This document shows, piece by piece, positions 8,953 to 17,147 of a stretch of DNA of 64,000 nt. The translations under genes were made by a program, and so were the position numbers. The DNA is from Saccharibacillus qingshengii (GTDB taxonomy: Bacteria; Bacillota; Bacilli; Paenibacillales; Paenibacillaceae). The notes below the pieces were generated by a model that saw nothing but the letters and a program-made list of their open reading frames with translations, had not been told where the DNA came from and did not search any database. Location of the stretch: assembly GCF_013185195.1 (NCBI RefSeq), contig NZ_JAAZWC010000021.1:25839-89838 (forward strand). Direction: 5' to 3'. The first letter of the stretch is position 1; each line of letters opens with the position of its first letter.

Positions 8953-8978
8953 CGGCCTGTTGAGTGCTCAACAGGCCG
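8953..8978 (+). repeat. perfect 12-bp inverted repeat without U tract
   Basis: CGGCCTGTTGAG and CTCAACAGGCCG are separated by 2 nt. The following bases are not T-rich, so this is not a standard terminator. It lies 69 nt before the envelope operon. Together with the stem-loop copies it fills most of the 303-nt gap between purU and the operon; no gene is seen in that gap. Confidence 0.7.
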
Positions 8979-9047
8979 CTGTCGTTGTTCGGGATGTAAA
9001 ATTTAGCTATTTAAGGGTCTGAACTTACGAAACGAAAGGGGAATATT

Positions 9048-11465
9048 ATGTTGGGATGGATGATGCGCGCAGCCCGAAGCGGCTTGGCGCTGCTGCTGCC
9101 TCTGGCGCTGATCGCGGCGCTGCTGCCGATTTTTCCGGCCGGGGCGAATGCCGCGGTCGACACAACGGGCGGATTTCGGGTATCGGCCGAATTCGGTTAC
9201 GGAGGCAAGATCAATGACGGACGCTGGAATCCGCTGAAGGTGACCTTGGTCAGCGATACCGATCTGACGGGAGATTTGGTCGTCCAGGTATCGCCGCAGA
9301 ACGGCATGGGAGAAAGTACATATGTCCGCCGCGTCGAGATTCCGGCCGGAACGTCCAAGGAAGTGACTTTTGCGGTACCCGGAGGCTCCTACTCGCGCAA
9401 TACGAGCATGCTGCGCTTTTATCCGGGTTCGGTCGAAAAAGGAGAATCGCTGCCGTTTCGCGAAGGCCGCGCGTACTTGTCGAGTTCGAGCCAATTCGGC
9501 GGGATTGTCGGCGTTCTGTCGTCCGATCCCGATACGATGAACTTCTTGAGTCTGCTGCAGGGCAGCGGGCAGACCGTTAGTATGGTGCCGCTTGAAGCGG
9601 GCGATATCGGAGAAAATCCGCTGCTGCTGGATGGGCTCGATGTCCTGGTTATGAACGACTTTGCGGCGGATACGCTGAACGAGAAGCAGGCGGACGCCAT
9701 CCGCACCTGGGTAGAACGGGGAGGGTCGCTGCTGCTTGGCGGAGGAGCCGGCTATGCCAAAACGGCGGCGGGATTCGAAGATCTGTCGCCCGTCGAAGCG
9801 TCCGGCGGTACGTCTTCCGTATCCGCGGCGCCGCTGGCATCCGGAGGCGAAGGCAAACCGCTGCCTGCCGGATCGTCGCTGACGGCGGCCAATGCTGCGG
9901 CCAAGCCGGAAGCCGATGTGCGCTACGGCACGCCGGATCGGCCGCTGATTGCTTCGATGCCGCTGCAGGCGGGACAGGTCTGGTACGCGGCGTACGATCT
10001 ATCGCTCGAACCGCTGTCTTCCTGGGCGGGAAGCCCGGCGCTGTGGGGCAAGCTGCTGCAGCCCGATCTGAACGCTGCCGGAACGGGGAGCACGGGCGTT
10101 CCGAATACGTCTTTTGCTTCCTCTTCGTATAATGTCGCGAGTGCGCTCGATTATTTCCCTTCGCTGCATATGCCGAAGCTGAGCGTGTTGGTCTGGATGC
10201 TGCTGATCTATCTGGTGGTTGTGGCACCGCTGCTGTATCTGCTGCTCCGCAAATTCGATAAACGGGAATGGGCCTGGGTATTTATCCCGCTGGTTGCGAT
10301 CGTCTCGAGCGGGGCGATCTATATGACGGGCTCTTCCGACAAAACGAACGAGATCGCGCATACCTTGAGCTATGTGACGCTTGACGGCGAAGGCCAAGGC
10401 GTACGCCGAAGCGCAACGGCGCTGTTCGTACCGAGCAGCGGCGAGTATACGGTCGATTTCCCGGCAGGCACGCAGTTGGGAATCATGACCACGAACGGCG
10501 CTTGGAGCGTCAACAACGGCGAAGTGACCGGGCAGCTGGACAACTTTGTCCGCGAAGGACCGGAAGCCAGCCGCCTGCGCCTCGGAGACATGTCGTATTG
10601 GTCCGTCGCCAAGTTTACGGTGGAAGAACCGGGCAGTCTGGATGAAGGCAGGTGGACACCGAACCTGACGGTTAACGCAAAAGGCGAGATCAGCGGCGTC
10701 ATCGTCAACGAGACAGACCGGCGGATGGAAGATATGGCTCTGGTAGCCGGCGGCAAACTGTACAAGATCGGCACGCTTGAGCCCGGCAAGGAAGCTTCGG
10801 TCGGCAAAGGGTCAACGATGTCTTCCAACTATTACGATCTGGGCAGCATGCTGTTCGCTTATCCGACAACGGGGGGGACCGATACCTATACCCGCCAGCG
10901 TGCGATGACGCAGAATATTTCGGTAAACGGACCTCTGGTCGGCAGCGGCATGCAGAATGCTTTTTTGATCGCTTTCAGCGAAGATTCGGAAGATCTTCTT
11001 AATGTCGGCGGCAAAAAGGTCGCAAACGACCGGCTCAGCATGTATACCCAGCCTGTTTCGATCGATATTTTGCAAAACGGAGAAGTGAATATCCCTTACG
11101 GATACACGGGAGGAACGGTCATTCATACGAATACGACGCAGGTGTCCGATGACGGCATGGGGCGCATGAGCGCTTCGCCGGGAACGATGACACTCGGCTA
11201 TACGCTGCCCGATTTGGGAGACGTCGATTACAAGCAGCTCGATATCCGTCTGCCGGACGGCGTGCAGCCGACGACCCGGCTTGAAATATGGAACGAAGCC
11301 GCCGGCGAGTGGCGTTCGATCAATTGGAAAACCGGGTCGGCCTCTTATCAGAAAGCCTCCGATTATGTAGCGAACGGCGATCTGGTGCAGATTCGCGTGA
11401 GAGTCAGCGAATGGACGACGATGGCGCTGCCGGAGATCAAATTGAAAGGATCGGTGCAGCCATGA
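9048..11465 (+). CDS. large exported membrane protein, first gene of ABC/MoxR operon
   Basis: The product has 805 residues. It has a signal peptide (ARSGLALLLPLALIAALLPI, then cleavage near GANAAVD). A beta-rich domain covers residues 40-150. Next is a segment like a glutamine-amidotransferase fold without an obvious catalytic triad (LDVLVMNDFAADTLNEKQ, WVERGGSLLLGGGAGY, about 200-260). Two membrane helices sit near residues 382-427 (LSVLVWMLLIYLVVVAPLLY and WVFIPLVAIVSSGAIYMTG). A long C-terminal extracytoplasmic beta domain follows. Its stop overlaps the ATG of the ABC ATPase gene (ATGA), so it probably works with that transporter. No named family is recognised with certainty; a surface-linked or accessory role is inferred. 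Confidence 0.8.
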   Translation: MLGWMMRAARSGLALLLPLALIAALLPIFPAGANAAVDTTGGFRVSAEFGYGGKINDGRWNPLKVTLVSDTDLTGDLVVQVSPQNGMGESTYVRRVEIPAGTSKEVTFAVPGGSYSRNTSMLRFYPGSVEKGESLPFREGRAYLSSSSQFGGIVGVLSSDPDTMNFLSLLQGSGQTVSMVPLEAGDIGENPLLLDGLDVLVMNDFAADTLNEKQADAIRTWVERGGSLLLGGGAGYAKTAAGFEDLSPVEASGGTSSVSAAPLASGGEGKPLPAGSSLTAANAAAKPEADVRYGTPDRPLIASMPLQAGQVWYAAYDLSLEPLSSWAGSPALWGKLLQPDLNAAGTGSTGVPNTSFASSSYNVASALDYFPSLHMPKLSVLVWMLLIYLVVVAPLLYLLLRKFDKREWAWVFIPLVAIVSSGAIYMTGSSDKTNEIAHTLSYVTLDGEGQGVRRSATALFVPSSGEYTVDFPAGTQLGIMTTNGAWSVNNGEVTGQLDNFVREGPEASRLRLGDMSYWSVAKFTVEEPGSLDEGRWTPNLTVNAKGEISGVIVNETDRRMEDMALVAGGKLYKIGTLEPGKEASVGKGSTMSSNYYDLGSMLFAYPTTGGTDTYTRQRAMTQNISVNGPLVGSGMQNAFLIAFSEDSEDLLNVGGKKVANDRLSMYTQPVSIDILQNGEVNIPYGYTGGTVIHTNTTQVSDDGMGRMSASPGTMTLGYTLPDLGDVDYKQLDIRLPDGVQPTTRLEIWNEAAGEWRSINWKTGSASYQKASDYVANGDLVQIRVRVSEWTTMALPEIKLKGSVQP

Positions 11466-12391
11466 TCGAAATCACTGAACTGAGCAAGCGCTACGGCAGC
11501 TTCCAGGCGCTCGACAAAATCAGCATGACAATCGGAGCGGGTACGGTATTCGGCTTCGTCGGCCCCAACGGAGCAGGCAAATCGACCACCATGTCGATTC
11601 TGGCGACGCTGCTGCTGCCGGATTCCGGTACGGCCAAGGTCAGCGGCTACGACGTTACGCGCCATCCCAAAGAAGTTCGGCGGCGGATCGGCTATATGCC
11701 CGACTTCTTCGGCGTCTATGACCGGTTCAAGACCGACGAATACCTGCATTTCTACGGAGCGAGTTACGGGATCGCACGGACCGAGCGGGAGAAATTGATT
11801 CCCCAGCTGCTCGAACTCGTTAATTTGTCGGACAAAAAAGAAGCTTATGTGGACGGTTTGTCGCGCGGCATGAAACAAAGATTGTGTCTGGCGCGCAGCC
11901 TTGTGCATGATCCCGAAGTGCTGATTCTCGACGAGCCGGCTTCCGGCCTCGATCCGCGGGCGCGGATCGAAATGCGCGAAATCCTCAAAGAGCTTAAACG
12001 CATGGGCAAAACGATCATTATTTCCTCGCATATTCTGCCGGAACTTGCGGAGATGGTAGACGAGATCGGAGTGATCGAGCACGGACGCATGGTCGCTCAA
12101 GGCAAAGTGTCCGATATTCAAAGCCGGATGCGGGTGAATCGGGTGCTGCATATCCGTACGCTCGGCCGGCAGGAAGAGCTGGCGGTCCGTCTGCGCGACG
12201 AAGAGCATGTCAGCCGCGTCCTCGACGATGCCAACGGGATTCAGGTGCATTTCAGCGGAGAAGATGCGCAGCAGATGCATCTGCTGCGCCGCATCATGGA
12301 CTGGGAATACGAAGTGGTTTCTTTTAACGAAGCCCAAACCAACCTGGAAGACGTCTTTCTCGAAATCACGAAAGGAGGGGCGGCGACATGA
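11462..12391 (+). CDS. ABC-2 type transporter ATP-binding protein
   Basis: This is a 309-residue ATPase of the DrrA/NatA/GldA type. Walker A is GPNGAGKST, the signature is GLSRGMKQR (a variant of LSGGQ), Walker B is LILDEPASGLDP, and the H-loop is IISSHILPELAEM. The C-terminal 90 residues form the extension usual in this group. It overlaps its neighbours by 4 nt on both sides, so translation is coupled. It would power the permease encoded next; the cargo is unknown. Confidence 0.93.
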   Translation: MIEITELSKRYGSFQALDKISMTIGAGTVFGFVGPNGAGKSTTMSILATLLLPDSGTAKVSGYDVTRHPKEVRRRIGYMPDFFGVYDRFKTDEYLHFYGASYGIARTEREKLIPQLLELVNLSDKKEAYVDGLSRGMKQRLCLARSLVHDPEVLILDEPASGLDPRARIEMREILKELKRMGKTIIISSHILPELAEMVDEIGVIEHGRMVAQGKVSDIQSRMRVNRVLHIRTLGRQEELAVRLRDEEHVSRVLDDANGIQVHFSGEDAQQMHLLRRIMDWEYEVVSFNEAQTNLEDVFLEITKGGAAT

Positions 12392-13374
12392 GTACTCCAA
12401 AAAGACCGGGCGGACTCGGAAGTCTCTGGATCAACCCGGTGCTCGACAAAGAATTCCGGCTGAGAATGCGCACACCGCGTTCGTTTATCGCGCTGCTTGC
12501 CTATGTGTTCGTATTGGGCGGGCTTGCTATCGGGTTTATTTATGTGACGATGGGCTTCCAGAATTCCCAGGCGGGGATGCGCTTCGATCCGACGACAAGC
12601 CGCCTGCTGTTCTATGTGCTCAGTATCGCGCAGCTGGTGCTGATCGCTTTTATGACCCCGGCACTGACGGCGGGAGTCATCAGCGGAGAACGGGAAAAGC
12701 AGACGCTGAACATTCTGCTGACGACGCAGCAGAGTTCGTCCGCTATCGTGCTGAGCAAGCTGGCGTCCTCGCTGGCATTTATGGTGCTGATCGTGCTCGC
12801 CACGCTTCCGATCTACAGCATCGTGTTTCTCTACGGGGGCATCTCGCCTTCGCAGCTGATCCTGGTGTTTCTGTTCTATCTGTTTACGATGCTGCTGCTT
12901 GGCGCGATCGGCATTTTGTGTTCGACGCTGTTCAAACGTACGATTATGGCGGTCATTATGGCTTACGGGATGACGCTGTTTATCTTTGTAGTGACGGGGG
13001 TCGCCTATCTGCTGATGCTCGCCGTCGTTCAGCAGACCTATTACAGCGGAACGGTGCCGCCCAAATATTCTTGGGTTGGATTTATCCTGGGGCTTAATCC
13101 GGCCGGAGCCCTGATCAGTATTTTCGAACCGGGTATCTCCAAGCAGGCTTTCCTCGTCAACAGCGGAAATCTGCAGGACGATGCGCCGATTGCATTGTGG
13201 CTGGAATTCCTGCTGGTCTATGCGGTCGTGACCGCCGGAGCGCTGTGGATCGCGATTCGCCGTACCCGGCCGGTACGCCGTAGAAGAGCGGAAGACGAGG
13301 AAAAGGTGCAGGGCGAAGAAGGATCCGCCGTGGCCGAAATGAAATCCGTACCCGGCAAGTCCGATCGGTCATAA
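12388..13374 (+). CDS. ABC-2 type transporter permease
   Basis: The product has 328 residues with six or more hydrophobic helices (FIALLAYVFVLGGLAIGFIY, LVLIAFMTPALTAGVIS, and others). The ITSGERE-like motif ISGEREKQTLNILLTT after the second helix is typical of ABC-2 permeases of the NatB/GldF/CcmB kind. The C-terminal tail is charged and cytoplasmic. It overlaps the ATPase gene by 4 nt and must be its partner. A large loop near residue 230 may face the outside. Confidence 0.88.
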   Translation: MSTPKRPGGLGSLWINPVLDKEFRLRMRTPRSFIALLAYVFVLGGLAIGFIYVTMGFQNSQAGMRFDPTTSRLLFYVLSIAQLVLIAFMTPALTAGVISGEREKQTLNILLTTQQSSSAIVLSKLASSLAFMVLIVLATLPIYSIVFLYGGISPSQLILVFLFYLFTMLLLGAIGILCSTLFKRTIMAVIMAYGMTLFIFVVTGVAYLLMLAVVQQTYYSGTVPPKYSWVGFILGLNPAGALISIFEPGISKQAFLVNSGNLQDDAPIALWLEFLLVYAVVTAGALWIAIRRTRPVRRRRAEDEEKVQGEEGSAVAEMKSVPGKSDRS

Positions 13375-13431
13375 ACGTACGCAGCGGGGGAGCGAACCGT
13401 TAAGCCGTGAAGGAAAAGGAGGGACACCGAT

Positions 13432-15141
13432 ATGGAAAACATCTTGTTCGCGATCGCAAAGGTAAGGTTGAGGCTTCAGTTTTTCCGGATGTGTACATTC
13501 GCGCTGCGCGGCTTGACCGCCGGACTGGCCGCGGCCGCTCTGGTGTTGGCCTTCGCACGGTTCGTACCTATGGCTTACGCTCTTCCGGGCGCGCTGGCCT
13601 GCCTTCCGATCGGCGCGCTGCTCGGCGCGGGCGCTGCCTGGATCCGGCCGGTGCGGACGGAAGAAGCCGCGCGCGCGATGGATCGTGCCGATCCGGCGGA
13701 AGAACGCCGTGATCTGATGACGACGGCTCTTGAATTTGCGGACCGGGATTCGGCTGCGGCGAACTGGCAGCGGGCACAGGCCGAGACGTACGGCCGCGAG
13801 TTCGAGGCCAAACGCAAAGAGCGGCTGCCTTTTGCGGTGAAAAGCGGGCGCGCCTCCGTTTCTTCGGCCGCTCTGCTGGTTGTATGCGCCGTTCTGCTGC
13901 TGCTTCCGAATCCGATGGAGGGCGAACTGCGTCAGCGGGAACGCGAACAGGCGCTGATCAACGCCCAGCAGAAAAAAGCCGAAGCGCTGGCCAAGGAGTT
14001 GGAGCAGGCGCCGATCGAACCCGAAGCCCGGGCTCCGCTGGCCGAAACGGCGGCGAAACTTGCGCAAGGGCTGGACGATTCGCGCCGGTCCGAACAGGCG
14101 CTTAAACAGATGGAGCAGGCGATGAAGGAGCTGGGACGCCAGGCGGACGAAGCGGCGGACAGCCAGCGGGAACTTCAGGACTGGGGCCGCCGCCTCGCCG
14201 CCCAGCAGGCGCTGAAAGAAGCCGCCCAACAGGGGGCAGATGCGCCGAAGCGTGCGGAAGCGCTGAAGAATGCGATCAATAAACTCTCCGACTCGCAGAA
14301 AAAAGAATTGGCGGATACGCTGAAGAATCTGGCCGAACAGGCCCCTGCGGAAGGAAAAGAAACGGCTGCCCTTCAGGAGGCGATGAAGCAGGCGTCCGAA
14401 GAAATGTCAAAATCGCTCCAGCTGTCGGATGAACAAATCCGCGAGCTGGCCGAGAAACTTGCGGCGGCGGCCGGCGACTCGGGAGAACTTGGCAAACAGA
14501 GCGATCTGGCTGCCGCCGCTGCGGCCCAGATTGCCCAAAGCGGGATGGAAATGGCCGGGGAACTTGCGGCATCCGGCGTATCGCTGTCCGATGCCTGGGG
14601 CAGCGGCGGCACGGCCGAAGCGCTGGCTAACGCCGGGGGATCCGGCGAAGCCGGTTCGGGAGAACCGGGCGATTCCGAAGGTTCTCCCGGTGAAGGAACC
14701 GGCGGCGAAGGTTCGGGCGGCGCCGCGGCCGCAGGCGGTCAGGGCTCGGGTTCGCAGGGAAGCGGATCCGGCCAGGGATCAGGCCAAGGGGCGGGCCAGG
14801 GCTCGGGCGGAGGTTCGGGTTCCGGCAGCGGATCCGGAGGAAGCGGTTCGGGGCAGGGCGGAAGCGGAGCCGGCTGGGGCAGCGGCGGCCGCGAGCAGGT
14901 CACCACGCCGCGTGATCTTCAAGGCAGCGGCAATATCCAGTCCGACAGCGGGCCTTCGAGTGGCGGAGACAAACAGACCGGAGGCGTGTCTCCGACGATC
15001 GACGGGGTCAGCCGTCCATACGAGGAGGTATACGGCGAGTATTCCGAACGCGCCAAGGAATCGCTCGGGCGCAGCGACCTGCCGCAGAGCATGCAGGGAT
15101 TGGTCGAAAGTTATTTTACGGAAATTCAGCCGGAGTCCTGA
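13432..15141 (+). CDS. membrane protein with coiled coil and Gly/Ser-rich segment
   Basis: The product has 569 residues, with a start behind AAAGGAGGGACACCGAT. Two adjacent helices near residues 20-65 and a third near 143-160 (SSAALLVVCAVLLLLPN) anchor it. Residues 165-350 are an Ala/Glu/Gln-rich coiled coil. Residues about 399-486 are an extreme Gly/Ser-rich low-complexity stretch of GSGSGQGSG type. A short conserved-looking tail (YEEVYGEYSERAKESLGRSD) ends the protein. Similar architecture occurs in DUF4175-like proteins beside MoxR and VWA genes. The coiled coil suggests a structural or scaffold role in the operon's membrane complex. The function is not known. Confidence 0.75.
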   Translation: MENILFAIAKVRLRLQFFRMCTFALRGLTAGLAAAALVLAFARFVPMAYALPGALACLPIGALLGAGAAWIRPVRTEEAARAMDRADPAEERRDLMTTALEFADRDSAAANWQRAQAETYGREFEAKRKERLPFAVKSGRASVSSAALLVVCAVLLLLPNPMEGELRQREREQALINAQQKKAEALAKELEQAPIEPEARAPLAETAAKLAQGLDDSRRSEQALKQMEQAMKELGRQADEAADSQRELQDWGRRLAAQQALKEAAQQGADAPKRAEALKNAINKLSDSQKKELADTLKNLAEQAPAEGKETAALQEAMKQASEEMSKSLQLSDEQIRELAEKLAAAAGDSGELGKQSDLAAAAAAQIAQSGMEMAGELAASGVSLSDAWGSGGTAEALANAGGSGEAGSGEPGDSEGSPGEGTGGEGSGGAAAAGGQGSGSQGSGSGQGSGQGAGQGSGGGSGSGSGSGGSGSGQGGSGAGWGSGGREQVTTPRDLQGSGNIQSDSGPSSGGDKQTGGVSPTIDGVSRPYEEVYGEYSERAKESLGRSDLPQSMQGLVESYFTEIQPES

Positions 15142-15186
15142 GAAAATCCGCTTGTTCCCGTTTCACGAGTTGAAAGGAGAGAAAAT

Positions 15187-16176
15187 ATGCTGCAGCAAAC
15201 CGATCGAATCGAGGCTTGGAGAAAAACGATGGAGGACGTGCGTGAGGAGATTGCGCAGGTGATCGTCGGGCAGAGCGAAACCGTCGAACAGATGCTGTGG
15301 TGCGTATTTGCAGGCGGCCATGCCCTGCTTGAAGGCATTCCCGGACTGGGCAAAACCATGCTGGTCCGTTCGACGGCGGACGCGCTGGATCTTCCGTTCT
15401 CGCGGATTCAGTTCACCCCCGATCTGATGCCAAGCGACATTACGGGCACCGATATGATCCATTTCGAGAATGCCGGCGGGGTAACGAGCGAGTTCCGGCA
15501 GGGACCTCTGTTCGGCAGCATCGTACTGGCCGACGAGATTAACCGGGCCACGCCCAAGACGCAGAGCGCACTGCTCGAAGCCATGCAGGAGAAGACGGTC
15601 ACGATCGGCGGCGTGACGCATCGTCTGCCGGAACCGTTCTTCGTCCTGGCTACGCAGAATCCGCTGGAGAACGAAGGCACGTATCCGCTGCCCGAAGCGC
15701 AGCTGGACCGTTTCCTGCTCAAGCTGGATGTCGACTACCCGTCGCCGGACGAGCTAAAAGAAATCATCCGCCGCACGACCGCGCCGCATCAGCGGCAGGC
15801 GGTCAAGCGCGCGGACGCCGCTGCACTGATGGAGATCCAGCGCGGCGCCAAAGAGGTGCTGGTGGCCGAAGACGTACTCGATTACGCGGTGCGTCTGCTG
15901 ATGATGACCCATCCGGATCAGGCGGATTCGCCGGAATCGGTCAAGCGCTATGTCCGGTTCGGCTCGGGACCACGCGGGCTGCAGGCGATGATCGCCGTAT
16001 CCAAAGTCCGCGCGATCATCCAGGGCCGCATGCACGTCTCGAGCGGAGATATCCGGGCTTCGGCCAAGCCCGCCATGCGCCATCGCCTGCTGCTGAATTT
16101 CGAAGGACAAGCCGAAGGCGTCTTGCCGGACACGCTGGTCGATGATATTCTCGCCCGGCTGGAGTCTTTGAGATGA
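15187..16176 (+). CDS. MoxR family AAA+ ATPase
   Basis: This is a 329-residue AAA+ ATPase of the MoxR (RavA-MoxR-CbbQ) clade. Walker A is GIPGLGKTML (near residue 50), Walker B is IVLADEINRATPKTQS, then sensor 1 ATQNPLENEGTYPLPEAQLDRF and an AAA lid domain. Start ATG follows AAAGGAGAGAAAAT. MoxR proteins act as chaperones for metal-bound VWA proteins. Here three DUF58/VWA genes follow directly, and the next one overlaps by 4 nt, which fits that role. Confidence 0.94.
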   Translation: MLQQTDRIEAWRKTMEDVREEIAQVIVGQSETVEQMLWCVFAGGHALLEGIPGLGKTMLVRSTADALDLPFSRIQFTPDLMPSDITGTDMIHFENAGGVTSEFRQGPLFGSIVLADEINRATPKTQSALLEAMQEKTVTIGGVTHRLPEPFFVLATQNPLENEGTYPLPEAQLDRFLLKLDVDYPSPDELKEIIRRTTAPHQRQAVKRADAAALMEIQRGAKEVLVAEDVLDYAVRLLMMTHPDQADSPESVKRYVRFGSGPRGLQAMIAVSKVRAIIQGRMHVSSGDIRASAKPAMRHRLLLNFEGQAEGVLPDTLVDDILARLESLR

Positions 16177-17075
16177 AGCCCGAGGAACTGCTCGGCGCGC
16201 AGTGGACGTCGCAGCTGGACCGGTTGACCTTGTCAACGGCAAGGCGGGTCCGGGGGACAAGGCAGGGGAGACGGCGTTCAAGAGAACTTGGCGCTTCGCT
16301 CGAATTTGCGGATTATCGGGAATACTCGCCGGGCGACGATGTGCGGCGTTTCGATTGGAGCGTCTACGGCAGGACGGGACGCAAAGTGGTCCGGCAGTAT
16401 CTGGATGAGCAGGAGCTTCAGGTGACGCTGTATGTGGACTGCTCGCAGTCGATGGATTTTGCCGACGAATCTTCGCCTTCCAAGCTGCTGCACGCCTCGA
16501 GGCTTGCCGCCAGTATCGGCTATATGACGCTTGCGGCGTATGACCGGCTTGGCGTCTATCGGATCGGAGAAAGGGTAGGCGAAGGACTGCCGCTGCTTCG
16601 CGGCCGTCCCGCCGTACATCGCCTGCTGAACTTTTTGGCCGCATCGGAGGCGAAGGGCCGGGGCGATCTGGCCGAAGCGTTCGCCGAGCGTTCCCGGCTG
16701 CCGAAGCTGCCGGGGATGACCTGGATCTTCTCCGACTGCTGGACCGAACGCGGGGAAGAAGAAATGGAAGAAGCGCTGGCGCGGCTTCAGGCCGCCCGGC
16801 AGGAAGTGGTCCTGGTGCAGGTCGTAACCCGCGGGGAAATTCAGCCCAAGCTGCGCGGCGATCTCAAGCTGATCGACGCGGAGCTTGGGACATCCAAGGA
16901 AGCCGCGCTTACCGGTCGGCTCGTGGAAGCGTACGAACGGGAATTCGCCGCATATCGGGGACGTTTGGCCGAATACTGCGCACGTCGGGGAATCGCCTAT
17001 ATTCTCGCGCCGACCGATGTTCCGATCCGGGAAACGGTGCTCGGTACGCTGCGGGAGCAGGGGCTGGTCCGCTAG
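16173..17075 (+). CDS. DUF58 domain protein
   Basis: The 300-residue soluble protein carries the DUF58 core RSRELGASLEFADYREYSPGDDVRRFDW (residues 33-60) followed by a VWA-like fold with the MIDAS-type DCSQSMDF motif (DxSxS) near residue 90. Proteins of this family are encoded next to MoxR ATPases and are presumed to be their partners. Its ATG overlaps the moxR stop. It has no signal peptide or membrane helix, so it probably acts at the inner face of the membrane. Confidence 0.9.
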   Translation: MKPEELLGAQWTSQLDRLTLSTARRVRGTRQGRRRSRELGASLEFADYREYSPGDDVRRFDWSVYGRTGRKVVRQYLDEQELQVTLYVDCSQSMDFADESSPSKLLHASRLAASIGYMTLAAYDRLGVYRIGERVGEGLPLLRGRPAVHRLLNFLAASEAKGRGDLAEAFAERSRLPKLPGMTWIFSDCWTERGEEEMEEALARLQAARQEVVLVQVVTRGEIQPKLRGDLKLIDAELGTSKEAALTGRLVEAYEREFAAYRGRLAEYCARRGIAYILAPTDVPIRETVLGTLREQGLVR

Positions 17076-17147
17076 GCTGGCTGCGGTTGTCCGGCAGGGA
17101 GCAGGTATCGGCGCCAAGGCGATCACGAATGAAAGGAGGTGCGGAGA

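Noticed and set aside
16226..16240. ACCTTGTCAACG, a 12-nt match to the arm of the stem-loop repeat, inside the DUF58 gene
   Set aside because: The surrounding protein sequence is normal for DUF58, and neither the second arm nor the conserved core is present, so the match is probably chance.
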